Below, piece after piece: positions 38,789 through 47,068 of a stretch of DNA of 64,000 bases (position 1 is the stretch's first letter; each line of letters begins with the position of its first letter). The notes under the pieces are model-generated. The model searched no databases and was not told the DNA's origin. It worked only from the letters and a program-made list of their open reading frames with translations. The stretch comes from Mesoflavibacter zeaxanthinifaciens DSM 18436 (lineage in GTDB: Bacteria; Bacteroidota; Bacteroidia; Flavobacteriales; Flavobacteriaceae): assembly GCF_000422365.1 (NCBI RefSeq), contig NZ_AULQ01000001.1:539845-603844 (forward strand), given 5' to 3'. The position numbers and the translations under genes were made by a program.

Positions 38789-39859
38789 ATGAAAAATACT
38801 GCATTAACAGATACTCACATTGCATTAGGTGCTAAAATGGTTCCTTTTGCAGGTTACAACATGCCTGTTCAATACGAAGGTGTTAATATAGAACACGAAG
38901 CTGTAAGAACAGATTGTGGCGTTTTTGACGTGAGCCATATGGGTGAGTTTTTGATTGAAGGAGAACATGCTTTAGATCTTATACAAAGCGTAACCAGTAA
39001 TGACGCTTCAAAATTGACTATTGGTAAAGCACAGTATTCTTGTTTACCAAATGATGAAGGCGGAATTATTGACGATTTAATTGTATACCGAGTAAAAGAG
39101 AACACTTATTTATTAGTTGTTAATGCTAGCAACATAGAAAAAGACTGGAATTGGATTAGCTCTAAAAATACATTTGGCGCTACTATGCGTGACTTATCTG
39201 AAGAGTATTCTTTACTAGCTATTCAAGGTCCTAATGCAGTTGAAAAAATGCAAGCTTTATCAAGCCACGATTTATCCGAAATTAAATTTTACAACTTTAT
39301 AGTAGGCGATTTTGCTGGGATAGAAAATGTTATCATCTCTGCAACAGGATATACTGGTAGCGGTGGATTTGAAATTTATTGTAAAAACAACGAAGTAAAA
39401 CAAATTTGGGATAAAGTTACAGAAGCTGGTGCAAAACCAATTGGTCTTGCAGCACGCGATACGTTGCGTTTAGAAATGGGTTATTGTCTTTACGGAAATG
39501 ATATAGACGATACAACATCTCCTTTTGAAGCAGGTTTAGGTTGGATTACTAAGTTTACCAAAAAATTTACCAACTCAGAAAACTTAGAAGAACAAAAGAA
39601 AAAAGTATTAAAACGCAAACTTATAGCGTTTGAGTTAGACGAAAAAGGTATACCAAGAACAGGATACGATATTGTAGACGGACAAGGAAAATTAATAGGT
39701 AAAGTTACCTCTGGTACAATGTCTCCTTCATTAAAAAAGGGAATTGGTTTGGGTTACGTCTCTCCTGTTTTTAGTGATTTTGGAAGTAAAATTAACATTC
39801 AAATTCGTAAAAATGCAGTTCCTGCAACGGTAGTAAAATTACCTTTTTACAAAGGATAA
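38789..39859 (+). CDS. gcvT: Glycine cleavage system aminomethyltransferase (T protein)
   Basis: 356 residues, normal for GcvT, which transfers the methylene unit from the aminomethyl-lipoyl H protein to tetrahydrofolate. Motifs seen: [13 protein letters not shown] near 16, [10 protein letters not shown] near 45, [19 protein letters not shown] segment at about 189-202, and [20 protein letters not shown] near 217-236. The P and H protein genes are not in the window. It stands alone, with a 104-base downstream gap holding an imperfect palindrome. Confidence 0.96.
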   Translation: MKNTALTDTHIALGAKMVPFAGYNMPVQYEGVNIEHEAVRTDCGVFDVSHMGEFLIEGEHALDLIQSVTSNDASKLTIGKAQYSCLPNDEGGIIDDLIVYRVKENTYLLVVNASNIEKDWNWISSKNTFGATMRDLSEEYSLLAIQGPNAVEKMQALSSHDLSEIKFYNFIVGDFAGIENVIISATGYTGSGGFEIYCKNNEVKQIWDKVTEAGAKPIGLAARDTLRLEMGYCLYGNDIDDTTSPFEAGLGWITKFTKKFTNSENLEEQKKKVLKRKLIAFELDEKGIPRTGYDIVDGQGKLIGKVTSGTMSPSLKKGIGLGYVSPVFSDFGSKINIQIRKNAVPATVVKLPFYKG

Positions 39860-39879
39860 TTTTTTAAAGAAAATAATAC

Positions 39880-39941
39880 AATGTCAGTCTAAGCTTGTCG
39901 CTATAAACATTGGTTTATTTTAACAAGTTTATTCTGGCATT
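39880..39941. repeat. Imperfect palindrome downstream of gcvT
   Basis: AATGTCAGTCTAAGCTTGT (39880-39898) is inversely repeated by AATGCCAGAATAAACTTGT read on the minus strand from 39941, with 15 of 19 positions the same. The pattern resembles short intergenic palindromes common in Flavobacteriia (the CAGTCTGAGC type). It may act as a weak terminator or be a decayed repeat. Confidence 0.45.
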
Positions 39942-39963
39942 TTATTTGAAATGAAGTAGATTA

Positions 39964-40797
39964 ATGAAGCCTCAAAAAGACAACAAACATCGTATATTAA
40001 TTCTTGGCGCAAGTGGTTTTTTAGGACAAGCCATTTATAAAGAATTGTATGCCTACTATAACACATTTGGTACCTACTGTACCGATAAATATGCATATGA
40101 GAAAAATCATCATTTTTTTCAGTATAATATAGAAGAAGATGACGTTTTTGAAATCTTAGATATAATAAAACCTACAATAATTATATCTGCCCTTCGTGGT
40201 AATTTTTCGGCTCAAGTTATAGCACATCAACACATTGTTAGTTACATTACAAATAACGATTGTAAGTTACTTTTTTTATCATCAGCAAATGTTTTTGATG
40301 CTTACAGTCAATTTCCTAGTTACGAATTTGACAAAACTTTAAGCCATAGTATGTATGGTCATTTTAAAATTAAGATAGAAAACATGCTTCTTAGACTACC
40401 AAAAAACAAAATAGGTGTTTTAAGACTACCTATGGTTTTTGGCGTACAATCTCCTAGAATTAAAGAAATAAAACTACATTTAAGAGAAAAACTACCTATT
40501 GAAGTGTTTCCTAATTTAATAATGAATGTTACAAATGATAGCAAGGTAACTCAGCAAATTCATTACATCATTAATCGAAACAAATCAGGAATTTTTCATC
40601 TTGGAAGTCAAGATCTAGTGCATCACGAAGATTTTTTCTCAGAAATTATTTCATCTTTAGGATACAAAAATCCATTGTATAAACGAGTATATACAACCAA
40701 CGAAGATCGTTATCTTGCTGTTTTACCAAAAGAGAATAAACTACCAAAGCACCTTCAAATATTAAGTCAAGACATTTTATCTGAATTAGAAGTATAA
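39964..40797 (+). CDS. NAD-dependent epimerase/dehydratase (RmlD-like)
   Basis: 277 residues of the extended SDR type. RILILGASGFLGQAIYKEL at 8-26 is the nucleotide-binding motif, and LLFLSSANVFDAYSQFPSYEFDKT near 98-121 resembles the S-x-VFDG-P-Y region of dTDP-4-dehydrorhamnose reductases. The expected catalytic YxxxK is present as YGHFKIK near 130. This suggests a sugar-nucleotide reductase, but no glycan genes surround it. phhB follows after 31 bases, probably a chance neighbour in the same transcript. Confidence 0.83.
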   Translation: MKPQKDNKHRILILGASGFLGQAIYKELYAYYNTFGTYCTDKYAYEKNHHFFQYNIEEDDVFEILDIIKPTIIISALRGNFSAQVIAHQHIVSYITNNDCKLLFLSSANVFDAYSQFPSYEFDKTLSHSMYGHFKIKIENMLLRLPKNKIGVLRLPMVFGVQSPRIKEIKLHLREKLPIEVFPNLIMNVTNDSKVTQQIHYIINRNKSGIFHLGSQDLVHHEDFFSEIISSLGYKNPLYKRVYTTNEDRYLAVLPKENKLPKHLQILSQDILSELEV

Positions 40798-40828
40798 ATT
40801 TCTTATTTTTAAAACATAAAACATTAAT

Positions 40829-41119
40829 ATGGAAAAACTATCTAAAACCGACATAGAAACACGTCTATTAAGACTACCAGATTGGGAATATTTCGATAAT
40901 GCAATACATGCCGAATTTGAATTTGAAAACTTTAAAGATTGCTTTAGTGCTATGAGTCGTATAGCTTTTGAATGTGAAGCATTAAACCATCATCCGGACT
41001 GGAAAAACGTGTACAACGTATTAAGTATTTCTTTATCTACACATGATGCAGATGGTGTTACAGACAAAGATTTTAAATTAGCACAAGCAATAGAAGCTAT
41101 TATTGAGGAAGAAGAATAA
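40829..41119 (+). CDS. phhB: 4a-hydroxytetrahydrobiopterin dehydratase
   Basis: 96 residues, the usual length of pterin-4a-carbinolamine dehydratase. The diagnostic segment LNHHPDWKNVYNVLSISL followed by STHDADGVTDKD (about 50-78) holds the active-site histidines and aspartate. The enzyme regenerates the pterin cofactor after phenylalanine hydroxylation; in bacteria without that hydroxylase it may serve molybdopterin or folate chemistry. No hydroxylase gene is adjacent. Confidence 0.93.
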   Translation: MEKLSKTDIETRLLRLPDWEYFDNAIHAEFEFENFKDCFSAMSRIAFECEALNHHPDWKNVYNVLSISLSTHDADGVTDKDFKLAQAIEAIIEEEE

Positions 41120-41136
41120 TTAAATTCTCTTTTTTT

Positions 41137-41144
41137 TAAATTTG
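41137..41144 (+). promoter_or_regulatory. Candidate -7 box of yebC
   Basis: TAAATTTG fits TAnnTTTG, 54 bases before the yebC start; no clear -33 element. Confidence 0.35.
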
Positions 41145-41197
41145 CAAAAAAAATTAAATAACCGCCTTCGTTAGAAGACAAAAATAAAACATCAAAT

Positions 41198-41917
41198 ATG
41201 GGAAGAGCTTTTGAGTTTAGAAAAGCACGAAAAATGAAACGTTGGGCTGCTATGAGTAAAGCCTTTACACGTATAGGAAAAGATATCGTAATGGCTGTTA
41301 AAGAAGGTGGACCAGATCCTGACAGCAACTCAAGACTAAGAGCAGTTATACAAAATGCCAAGTCTGTAAATATGCCTAAAGACAATATAGAACGAGCAAT
41401 AAAACGTGCTAGTGATAAAAACCAAGGCGATTATAAAGAAGTTGTTTTTGAAGGTTATGCGCCACACGGTATTGCTGTTTTAGTAGAAACAGCAACAGAT
41501 AATAATACACGTACTGTAGCAAACATACGTAGTTATTTTAATAAATGCGACGGTAGTTTAGGTACATCTGGATCTGTTGTTTTTATGTTTGACCATACTT
41601 GTAATTTTAGAATTAATGCTGAAGGATTAGATCCTGAAGAATTAGAATTAGAGCTAATAGATTTTGGTGCAGAAGAAGTGTTTGTAGATGATGATGGTAT
41701 CTTAATCTACGCACCTTTTGAAAGTTTTGGAGCAATACAAGCAGAACTTGAACGCAGAGAAATAGAAATTTTATCTTCAGGTTTTGAACGTATACCACAA
41801 GTCACAAAAAAGTTAACCGAAGAAGAAGCTGCAGATGTAGAAAAGCTTTTAGAAAAAATAGAAGAAGATGACGATGTACAAAACGTATATCACACAATGG
41901 AAGAAACAACAGATTAA
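41198..41917 (+). CDS. YebC/PmpR-family regulator, probable translation factor
   Basis: 239 residues matching YebC family length and order: the N-terminal MGRAFEFRKARKMKRWAAMSKAFTRIGKDI, the GGPDPDSNSRLRAVIQNAKSVNMPKDNIERAIKRA helix, then the two alpha/beta domains with GGPDP, YAPHGIAVLVE and SGSVVFMF. The family was first described as DNA-binding regulators; members are now linked to relief of ribosome stalling at proline-rich stretches. The gene is monocistronic and ends at a strong terminator. Confidence 0.95.
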   Translation: MGRAFEFRKARKMKRWAAMSKAFTRIGKDIVMAVKEGGPDPDSNSRLRAVIQNAKSVNMPKDNIERAIKRASDKNQGDYKEVVFEGYAPHGIAVLVETATDNNTRTVANIRSYFNKCDGSLGTSGSVVFMFDHTCNFRINAEGLDPEELELELIDFGAEEVFVDDDGILIYAPFESFGAIQAELERREIEILSSGFERIPQVTKKLTEEEAADVEKLLEKIEEDDDVQNVYHTMEETTD

Positions 41918-41941
41918 TAAGCTTCCTTATTTATAAAACAA

Positions 41942-41976
41942 AAAGGCTATTCAAAAATTGAATAGCCTTTTTTCTT
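41942..41976. terminator. Bidirectional terminator
   Basis: AAAGGCTATTCAA pairs with TTGAATAGCCTTT with a three-base loop and flanking A/T-runs, between convergent yebC and the lipoprotein gene. Confidence 0.92.
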
Positions 41977-42004
41977 TCAAATCAAATCAATTATCAACCA
42001 TTAA

Positions 42005-43048
42005 TTATTGCTTAGAAAGATAAACTGCAGAAGCTGATGCTAAATCATAATCTAAAACCGGTGTAAGGTTACCTCCTGAAGAGATATTATTAAAAGCTAA
42101 AATCTTACCATTTGCAGCTTCTGCAATATATACTGTTTCAGTCATACTATCATACGCAACATCTACTGGATTACCTAACATTGTATTAGATCCTGCAACT
42201 CTAACTTGACTAGACATTGCTAAAGTACCACCATCGTTTATACTATTAAATTTTGTTGAGAAATTAGAAATAACATGAAATCCACCATCTGATGCACTTG
42301 TAGAAGTACCACTTGCAACACCTATATCTGTTAATACCATAACATCTGCATCCATATCGTAAGCTATACCATGTGTTCTAACAATTCCTTCTACAGAAAC
42401 TGTTTTTGTAGCCATAACTGTAGCGTCTGTAGTATTTGACAAAAAATCGTTAAATACAGCTAATTGATCTGTAACATCTACAATTGCATATAAATCAGAC
42501 CCAGCAAAAGTAATTCCCCATAATTTAAAATTTGTAGTAATAGTATTTCTTAAAGTGAAGTTACTACCCGATTTTTGATAAATAAATAATCTACCATCAG
42601 GTGTGTTTGTATCTCCATCTACATCACTGTTATCTACAACTACATAAAAATCACCATTTACTGCAACTTCACGAGGACTTGTCATATCTGCCGTACCAGT
42701 AAAATCTATGGATACATTTGTACCAGAGCTAATCATACTTACATTAGAAAAACCTTCTAAAGAAAGATTTGATCTTGATGCTTGAAAAACGGCATCAGAT
42801 TCTGAATCATAATATACACCATCTGCAGCTGTACTTGTTGTAATTAAAGTTTTAGATTCTACGTTTGACATATCTGATACATTAATTTCGTCAATATTAC
42901 CATTGGCATTATTAGATGTATAAATTTTAGTTGAAACTTCTGCCATAGGCATATCCATTCCGTTGTCATCGTCATCACTACAAGAAGTTAAAGCAAATGA
43001 AGCAATTGCTAAAAGACTTAAAAATTTTACTGTTTTTTGAGTTTTCAT
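42005..43048 (-). CDS. Lipoprotein with beta-propeller-like repeats
   Basis: 347 residues. The signal LLAIASFALTSCSDDDDNG is a lipoprotein signal with the acidic run after the cysteine that directs lipoproteins to the cell surface in Bacteroidota (inference). The body shows repeats of about 50 residues with strands ending in patterns such as GRLFIY, SDLYAIVD, ADVMVLTDIG, TETVYIAEAANGKILAFN, which suggest a six-bladed NHL/SMP-30-like propeller. Ligand or partner unknown. A DxDxDN-like segment (DVDGDTNTPDG near 142) could bind calcium. It is preceded by a 250-base gap containing another terminator. Confidence 0.75.
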   Translation of the reverse strand: MKTQKTVKFLSLLAIASFALTSCSDDDDNGMDMPMAEVSTKIYTSNNANGNIDEINVSDMSNVESKTLITTSTAADGVYYDSESDAVFQASRSNLSLEGFSNVSMISSGTNVSIDFTGTADMTSPREVAVNGDFYVVVDNSDVDGDTNTPDGRLFIYQKSGSNFTLRNTITTNFKLWGITFAGSDLYAIVDVTDQLAVFNDFLSNTTDATVMATKTVSVEGIVRTHGIAYDMDADVMVLTDIGVASGTSTSASDGGFHVISNFSTKFNSINDGGTLAMSSQVRVAGSNTMLGNPVDVAYDSMTETVYIAEAANGKILAFNNISSGGNLTPVLDYDLASASAVYLSKQ

Positions 43049-43133
43049 AATTTTTGTTGTTTTGTTAATACACCATACTTACGAAGTTTCCTTTTAATGA
43101 GTTTTACAAAAAACACACATTAACATTTTTTAA

Positions 43134-43170
43134 CAAAAAAAGCGCTTTCAACTATATAATTGAAAGCGCT
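43134..43170 (-). terminator. Terminator of the kdsB-kdnB operon
   Basis: AGCGCTTTCAA pairs with TTGAAAGCGCT over an 8-base loop, and the minus strand continues into seven T. It lies 130 bases after the last gene of the leftward operon. Confidence 0.88.
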
Positions 43171-43301
43171 TAATTTAAGTAAGTTGTAGCTTTATAATGT
43201 TTCTTTTTAGTGATTTGGGAAGTTTACTTTATGTTTCATTAATATCTACACTATAAATATATCAAATAAGATGCCAAAACTAAGATTAACAACATTTTAG
43301 C

Positions 43302-43850
43302 TTAAGAATTTTTACTAATCTTACCTTTAACACCATTAAAAAAAGACTTCATGTATTTAAAATCTTCTTCTATATTATCTGTTGGGTAAAAAGGTCTTGA
43401 AACTTTGTTTTGTTTGTTTTGATAATCTAATGTAAACATAATTATTGGCACATTTGCTTTTTTGGCTATGTAATAAAAACCAGTTCTCCAATTATCTACC
43501 TTACTTCTTGTGCCTTCTGGAGCTAAGGTTAACCTAAATTCTTCTTTATCGTCAAAAAGTTTTGCTATGGTTTCAACTTTATTTTCTTTATTTTTTCTGT
43601 CTACAGGAACACCGCCAACAGCTCTAAAATAATATCCTATAGGCCATACAAAAAGCTCTTTTTTTCCTAAATAGTTAGATTTTAAATCAACAACTTTTCT
43701 TAAAAGTAGTCCTATAATAAAATCAAAATTATGAGTATGAGGCGCAGAAATTAAGACTGCTTTTTTTATGGTATCCTTAGAAAAATTAGTATTTCCTACA
43801 ACTTTCCAACCTAAGATTTTGAAATAAATTAATTTAGCTAACCAACGCAT
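43302..43850 (-). CDS. 1-acyl-glycerol-3-phosphate acyltransferase-like (PlsC family) protein
   Basis: 182 residues. The acyltransferase motif is SAPHTHNFDFIIG (H-x4-D as HTHNFD) near residue 34, and the second block is LAPEGTRSKV near 106 (EGTR). This is a short member of the family, with a membrane-associating N-terminal half. It may add an acyl chain to a glycerolipid or to a lipid A-type precursor, but the acceptor is not known. It starts one base after the kdnB-like gene ends and is the last gene of the leftward operon. Confidence 0.85.
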   Translation of the reverse strand: MRWLAKLIYFKILGWKVVGNTNFSKDTIKKAVLISAPHTHNFDFIIGLLLRKVVDLKSNYLGKKELFVWPIGYYFRAVGGVPVDRKNKENKVETIAKLFDDKEEFRLTLAPEGTRSKVDNWRTGFYYIAKKANVPIIMFTLDYQNKQNKVSRPFYPTDNIEEDFKYMKSFFNGVKGKISKNS

Positions 43851-43851
43851 T

Positions 43852-44934
43852 TTACATTTTTTGGTAGAGTGCCTTTAAGACTTCTGGTGTTATTTTTTTC
43901 TTCCAGTTTTTTCCTATTGCGTTTTCCCATAATGGTTCTAGGCTTAATGCTACACTAATCATGGTATCAAATTCTTTATCTGTTAAATTGGCACAAATAC
44001 CTTGTGGTAATTGTATGTTATGCTTTTCTTTCATTTGTTTGAAAAGTTTAACGCCTTCTGGATAATATTCCTCTAAATGATCAAACACTATACAATTACC
44101 TATGCCATGTTTTACACCTAATAAATATCCTAAACCATAACTCATAGCATGAGCAACACCTACTTGAGAATACGCAATACTCATCCCGCCATGCCAGCTA
44201 GCCATCATTAATTTATCTTGGGCTTCTTCTGCTGTGAGATGATCTGATAAGAAAATTTCTTTACATAACTCATAAGCTGTTTCACCATAAGTTTTACTAA
44301 AAGCATTTAAGTATGTTCCATTTAAAGACTCTATGCAATGTACATAACAATCCATACCTGTGTAAAACCACTGGTCTTTTGGTACATCTTTAGTTAATTC
44401 TGGATCTAATATAACTTGATCAAATGGAGTAAAATCACTATTAATACCCAATTTACGTTCTGGACCTGTTAAAATTGTTGTTCTTGACACTTCTGCTCCT
44501 GTACCAGATATGGTTGGCACACCAACATGATATACTGCAGGATTTTTAACTAAATCCCAACCCTGATAATCTTTAGATTCTCCATCGTTATTTAGCATAA
44601 TAGATACTGCTTTAGCTACATCCATAATGCATCCACCACCAATACCAATAATACCAGATGGTCGTTCTTTATAATCTAATATTATTTGTTCTACTAACTG
44701 ATCTATTTGTGATGTTTTTGGCTCTTCTGCTGCTGAGACGTATATTATTTTGTCGTCATAAGCTAAAGGAATTCGTGAAGTTAACCAAGCATTACCTTTA
44801 AAGACATCATCTACAAAATATATAAATGGAGCATCTCTGTTTACACGCTTAGGTTCTAATATTTCTCCTAGCTGACTGAAACTGCCTCGTCCAAAAACAA
44901 TTTTGGAGACCATTGGAAAATTTTTAAATTGCAT
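43852..44934 (-). CDS. kdnB: Iron-dependent alcohol dehydrogenase, probable Kdo 8-oxidase KdnB
   Basis: 360-residue Fe-ADH. Seen: VFGRGSFSQL near 14, the NAD-binding GIGGGCIMDVAKAVSIML near 98, GVPTISGTGAEVSRTTILTG near 137, and metal-ligand histidines in MDCYVHCIESLN, GVAHAMSYGLGYLLGVKHGIGN. The overall pattern, as I recall, matches KdnB of Shewanella, which oxidises the C8 hydroxyl of Kdo before amination to 8-amino-Kdo. The presence of kdsB in the same operon supports this. The partner aminotransferase kdnA is absent from this window, so the pathway cannot be called complete. Confidence 0.75.
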   Translation of the reverse strand: MQFKNFPMVSKIVFGRGSFSQLGEILEPKRVNRDAPFIYFVDDVFKGNAWLTSRIPLAYDDKIIYVSAAEEPKTSQIDQLVEQIILDYKERPSGIIGIGGGCIMDVAKAVSIMLNNDGESKDYQGWDLVKNPAVYHVGVPTISGTGAEVSRTTILTGPERKLGINSDFTPFDQVILDPELTKDVPKDQWFYTGMDCYVHCIESLNGTYLNAFSKTYGETAYELCKEIFLSDHLTAEEAQDKLMMASWHGGMSIAYSQVGVAHAMSYGLGYLLGVKHGIGNCIVFDHLEEYYPEGVKLFKQMKEKHNIQLPQGICANLTDKEFDTMISVALSLEPLWENAIGKNWKKKITPEVLKALYQKM

Positions 44935-44962
44935 TAACTAGTTTTCTTATTTTGTAAATTTA

Positions 44963-45583
44963 TTATTTATTTAGGTGTTTCTGAAATATTTCTGAAAATA
45001 AACCAATATGATATCCATCTACAAGTGCGTGATTTACACTTATAGCTACATTCATTTTTAATTGGTTATTCTTATTTACTGCTTTACCAAAAGCTAATTT
45101 TGGTACAGAGTCTTTTAATCCTGAAACGGGTTCTTTATGTCCTGTAAAATCTACCCAAGGTAGTGCAGAACAATGTATACAATCTAATCCGTTTTTAGGT
45201 GGATATAATTGATCTGTGTTATTAATTCTTTGTTTTTCTAAATGTAAATTATTTAAAAATACATCTAAATTTTTATCATAGTTTACAAAAGAAAATCCAA
45301 AAGTTTTATCTTCTCTAGATATCGTTGGTGATGCATTTATGACATCATAACTAACTACTTTATCTTCTATTATTCTATACTTTAAATTTTCTACATTATT
45401 AATTGCTATCATACAAGCATGCAAATAGACACCAAAAAAACTTAGGTTATTATCCTTAGAAAATTGATAGGTTTTTGTTACATCAAAAGGAATAGTTACA
45501 GCAAAATATGGGTCTTTAAAATTGGCAAAGTGATTAAAAAGCTGCTTTCTTTCCCAGGTTTCTATATCTATAGTTTTTAACAT
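44963..45583 (-). CDS. Chloramphenicol acetyltransferase-fold acyltransferase
   Basis: 206 residues, the length of type A chloramphenicol acetyltransferases. The catalytic signature HxxxDG is present as VNHALVDGYHIGLF near the C-terminus (about 187-200), and FFGVYLHACMIAINNV fits the early helix. Despite the family name, its place between a HAD phosphatase and the kdnB-like gene in a Kdo operon suggests that it acylates a sugar or other cell-envelope intermediate. Antibiotic resistance should not be inferred. It overlaps the HAD gene by seven bases. Confidence 0.8.
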   Translation of the reverse strand: MLKTIDIETWERKQLFNHFANFKDPYFAVTIPFDVTKTYQFSKDNNLSFFGVYLHACMIAINNVENLKYRIIEDKVVSYDVINASPTISREDKTFGFSFVNYDKNLDVFLNNLHLEKQRINNTDQLYPPKNGLDCIHCSALPWVDFTGHKEPVSGLKDSVPKLAFGKAVNKNNQLKMNVAISVNHALVDGYHIGLFSEIFQKHLNK

Positions 45584-46284
45584 TGTAATAATTGTGGTAT
45601 TTCTTTCAAAGTTTTTAAAGTATGAAATTGATTATTACTATTTGCATCTAATTTAACTTCTTCATGTGCCCAAGTGGTATGAAAAGGAACATGAATTGCT
45701 TTTGATTTTATGTTTATTAAAGGTAAGATATCTGATTTTAAAGAGTTTCCTATCATTAAAAATTCTTTAGGATTGATGTCTAAATGATTTAATAATTTAG
45801 AGTAATTAGCCTCTTTTTTATCACTTAAAACTTCTATATGATGAAAGTAGTCTAACAGTCCAGATTTTTCAAGTTTTCTTTCTTGGTCTAATAAGTCTCC
45901 TTTTGTGGCTACAATTAATTTATATTTAGTTGAGAGTTTTTTTAACACTTCTTCTACACCATCTAAAAGCTCTACATCTTTATTAATCATATCTTTTCCT
46001 ATCTCTAATATTTTTGAAATGACTTTATTAGAGACTGTTCCATTTGATAATTCTATAGCCATTTCTACCATTGATAACACAAAACCTTTTACACCGTAAC
46101 CATAAACAGAAAGATTTTTCATCTCCATTTTAAATAGTTCTTGATCTATTTTATTAGGTGTTTCAAATTGACTTAATAGATTAGCAAATTCTGATTCCGC
46201 ATCTCTAAAATAGGTTTCGTTAACCCAAAGCGTATCATCTGCATCAAAACCTATTACTTTAATATTATCGTAATTTATTTCCAT
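45577..46284 (-). CDS. HAD-superfamily hydrolase
   Basis: 235 residues. Motif I is [15 protein letters not shown] near 12 (nucleophile and acid aspartates), a helical cap follows, motif II is IVATKG near 122, and the late motif is [18 protein letters not shown] near 166. This is a class with an inserted helical cap, unlike capless KdsC, so it is probably not the standard Kdo-8-phosphate phosphatase. Its operon position between kdsB (10-base overlap) and the CAT-fold gene suggests a sugar-phosphate substrate, but that is inference. Confidence 0.87.
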   Translation of the reverse strand: MEINYDNIKVIGFDADDTLWVNETYFRDAESEFANLLSQFETPNKIDQELFKMEMKNLSVYGYGVKGFVLSMVEMAIELSNGTVSNKVISKILEIGKDMINKDVELLDGVEEVLKKLSTKYKLIVATKGDLLDQERKLEKSGLLDYFHHIEVLSDKKEANYSKLLNHLDINPKEFLMIGNSLKSDILPLINIKSKAIHVPFHTTWAHEEVKLDANSNNQFHTLKTLKEIPQLLQC

Positions 46285-47003
46285 AGCTTTTTTGCACGTT
46301 CAAGGTCTTCTGGTGTATCAATTTCTACTCCTTGTACATTAGTTTCGACCATTTTAATTTTTTTTCCGTATTCTAAATATCTTAGTTGTTCTAGTTTTTC
46401 TGATGCCTCTAATGTTAGCATAGGAAAATGATAAAAATCTAATAATGCTTGTTTTCTAAACGCATAAACACCTTTATGTTTGTAGTATTTTACATTAACA
46501 TTTTCATCTCTAAGATAAGGAATTGGACTTCTTGAAAAATAAAGCGCTAGGTTATTTTTATCTAAAACTACTTTTACTGTATTAGGATTTTTAATTTCTT
46601 CTTTATCTTTAATACGAACCATTAAAGACGCTAAATCTATTTCTTTATTTGGATCGTTTTTAAAAACATTTATTAATTTTTTCAAGGAATCAACTTCAGT
46701 AAAAGGCTCGTCTCCTTGTACGTTAACTACTATATCTACATCTAAATCTTCTACTGCTTCTGCTATCCTATCACTTCCACATTGATGTTCTTTTTTACTC
46801 ATCATAACATTACCATCAATATGTTTTATTTCGTCATAAATAATTTGACTATCTGTTACAACTAACACATCGTCAAATAAATTGGTGTTAACTGTAGCTT
46901 CATAGGTACGTGTAATTACTGGTTTTCCGTTAAGGTCTTGCATAAGTTTACCGGGAAAACGAGAAGCACTGTAACGTGCTGGTATCATGGCAATGATTTT
47001 CAT
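46275..47003 (-). CDS. kdsB: CMP-Kdo synthetase (3-deoxy-manno-octulosonate cytidylyltransferase)
   Basis: 242 residues, usual length about 245. The nucleotide-binding N-terminus [19 protein letters not shown] is seen at 5-23, followed by [13 protein letters not shown] near 75 and VNVQGDEPF near 93. It activates Kdo with CTP before transfer to lipid A. It is the first gene of the leftward five-gene operon with a HAD hydrolase, a CAT-fold protein, a kdnB-like oxidase and a PlsC-like acyltransferase, a grouping that points to Kdo or 8-amino-Kdo modification of the outer-membrane lipid. Confidence 0.96.
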   Translation of the reverse strand: MKIIAMIPARYSASRFPGKLMQDLNGKPVITRTYEATVNTNLFDDVLVVTDSQIIYDEIKHIDGNVMMSKKEHQCGSDRIAEAVEDLDVDIVVNVQGDEPFTEVDSLKKLINVFKNDPNKEIDLASLMVRIKDKEEIKNPNTVKVVLDKNNLALYFSRSPIPYLRDENVNVKYYKHKGVYAFRKQALLDFYHFPMLTLEASEKLEQLRYLEYGKKIKMVETNVQGVEIDTPEDLERAKKLWK

Positions 47004-47068
47004 ATTTTATTTTGAAAAATTACTATTCAAAAATAGTCTATTAATGTTAATTATTGGTAGGTATTGCT

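Noticed and set aside
44963..45583. Chloramphenicol resistance gene
   Set aside because: The fold and HxxxDG motif fit, but operon context points to an envelope-sugar or other acyl acceptor; no resistance claim is justified.
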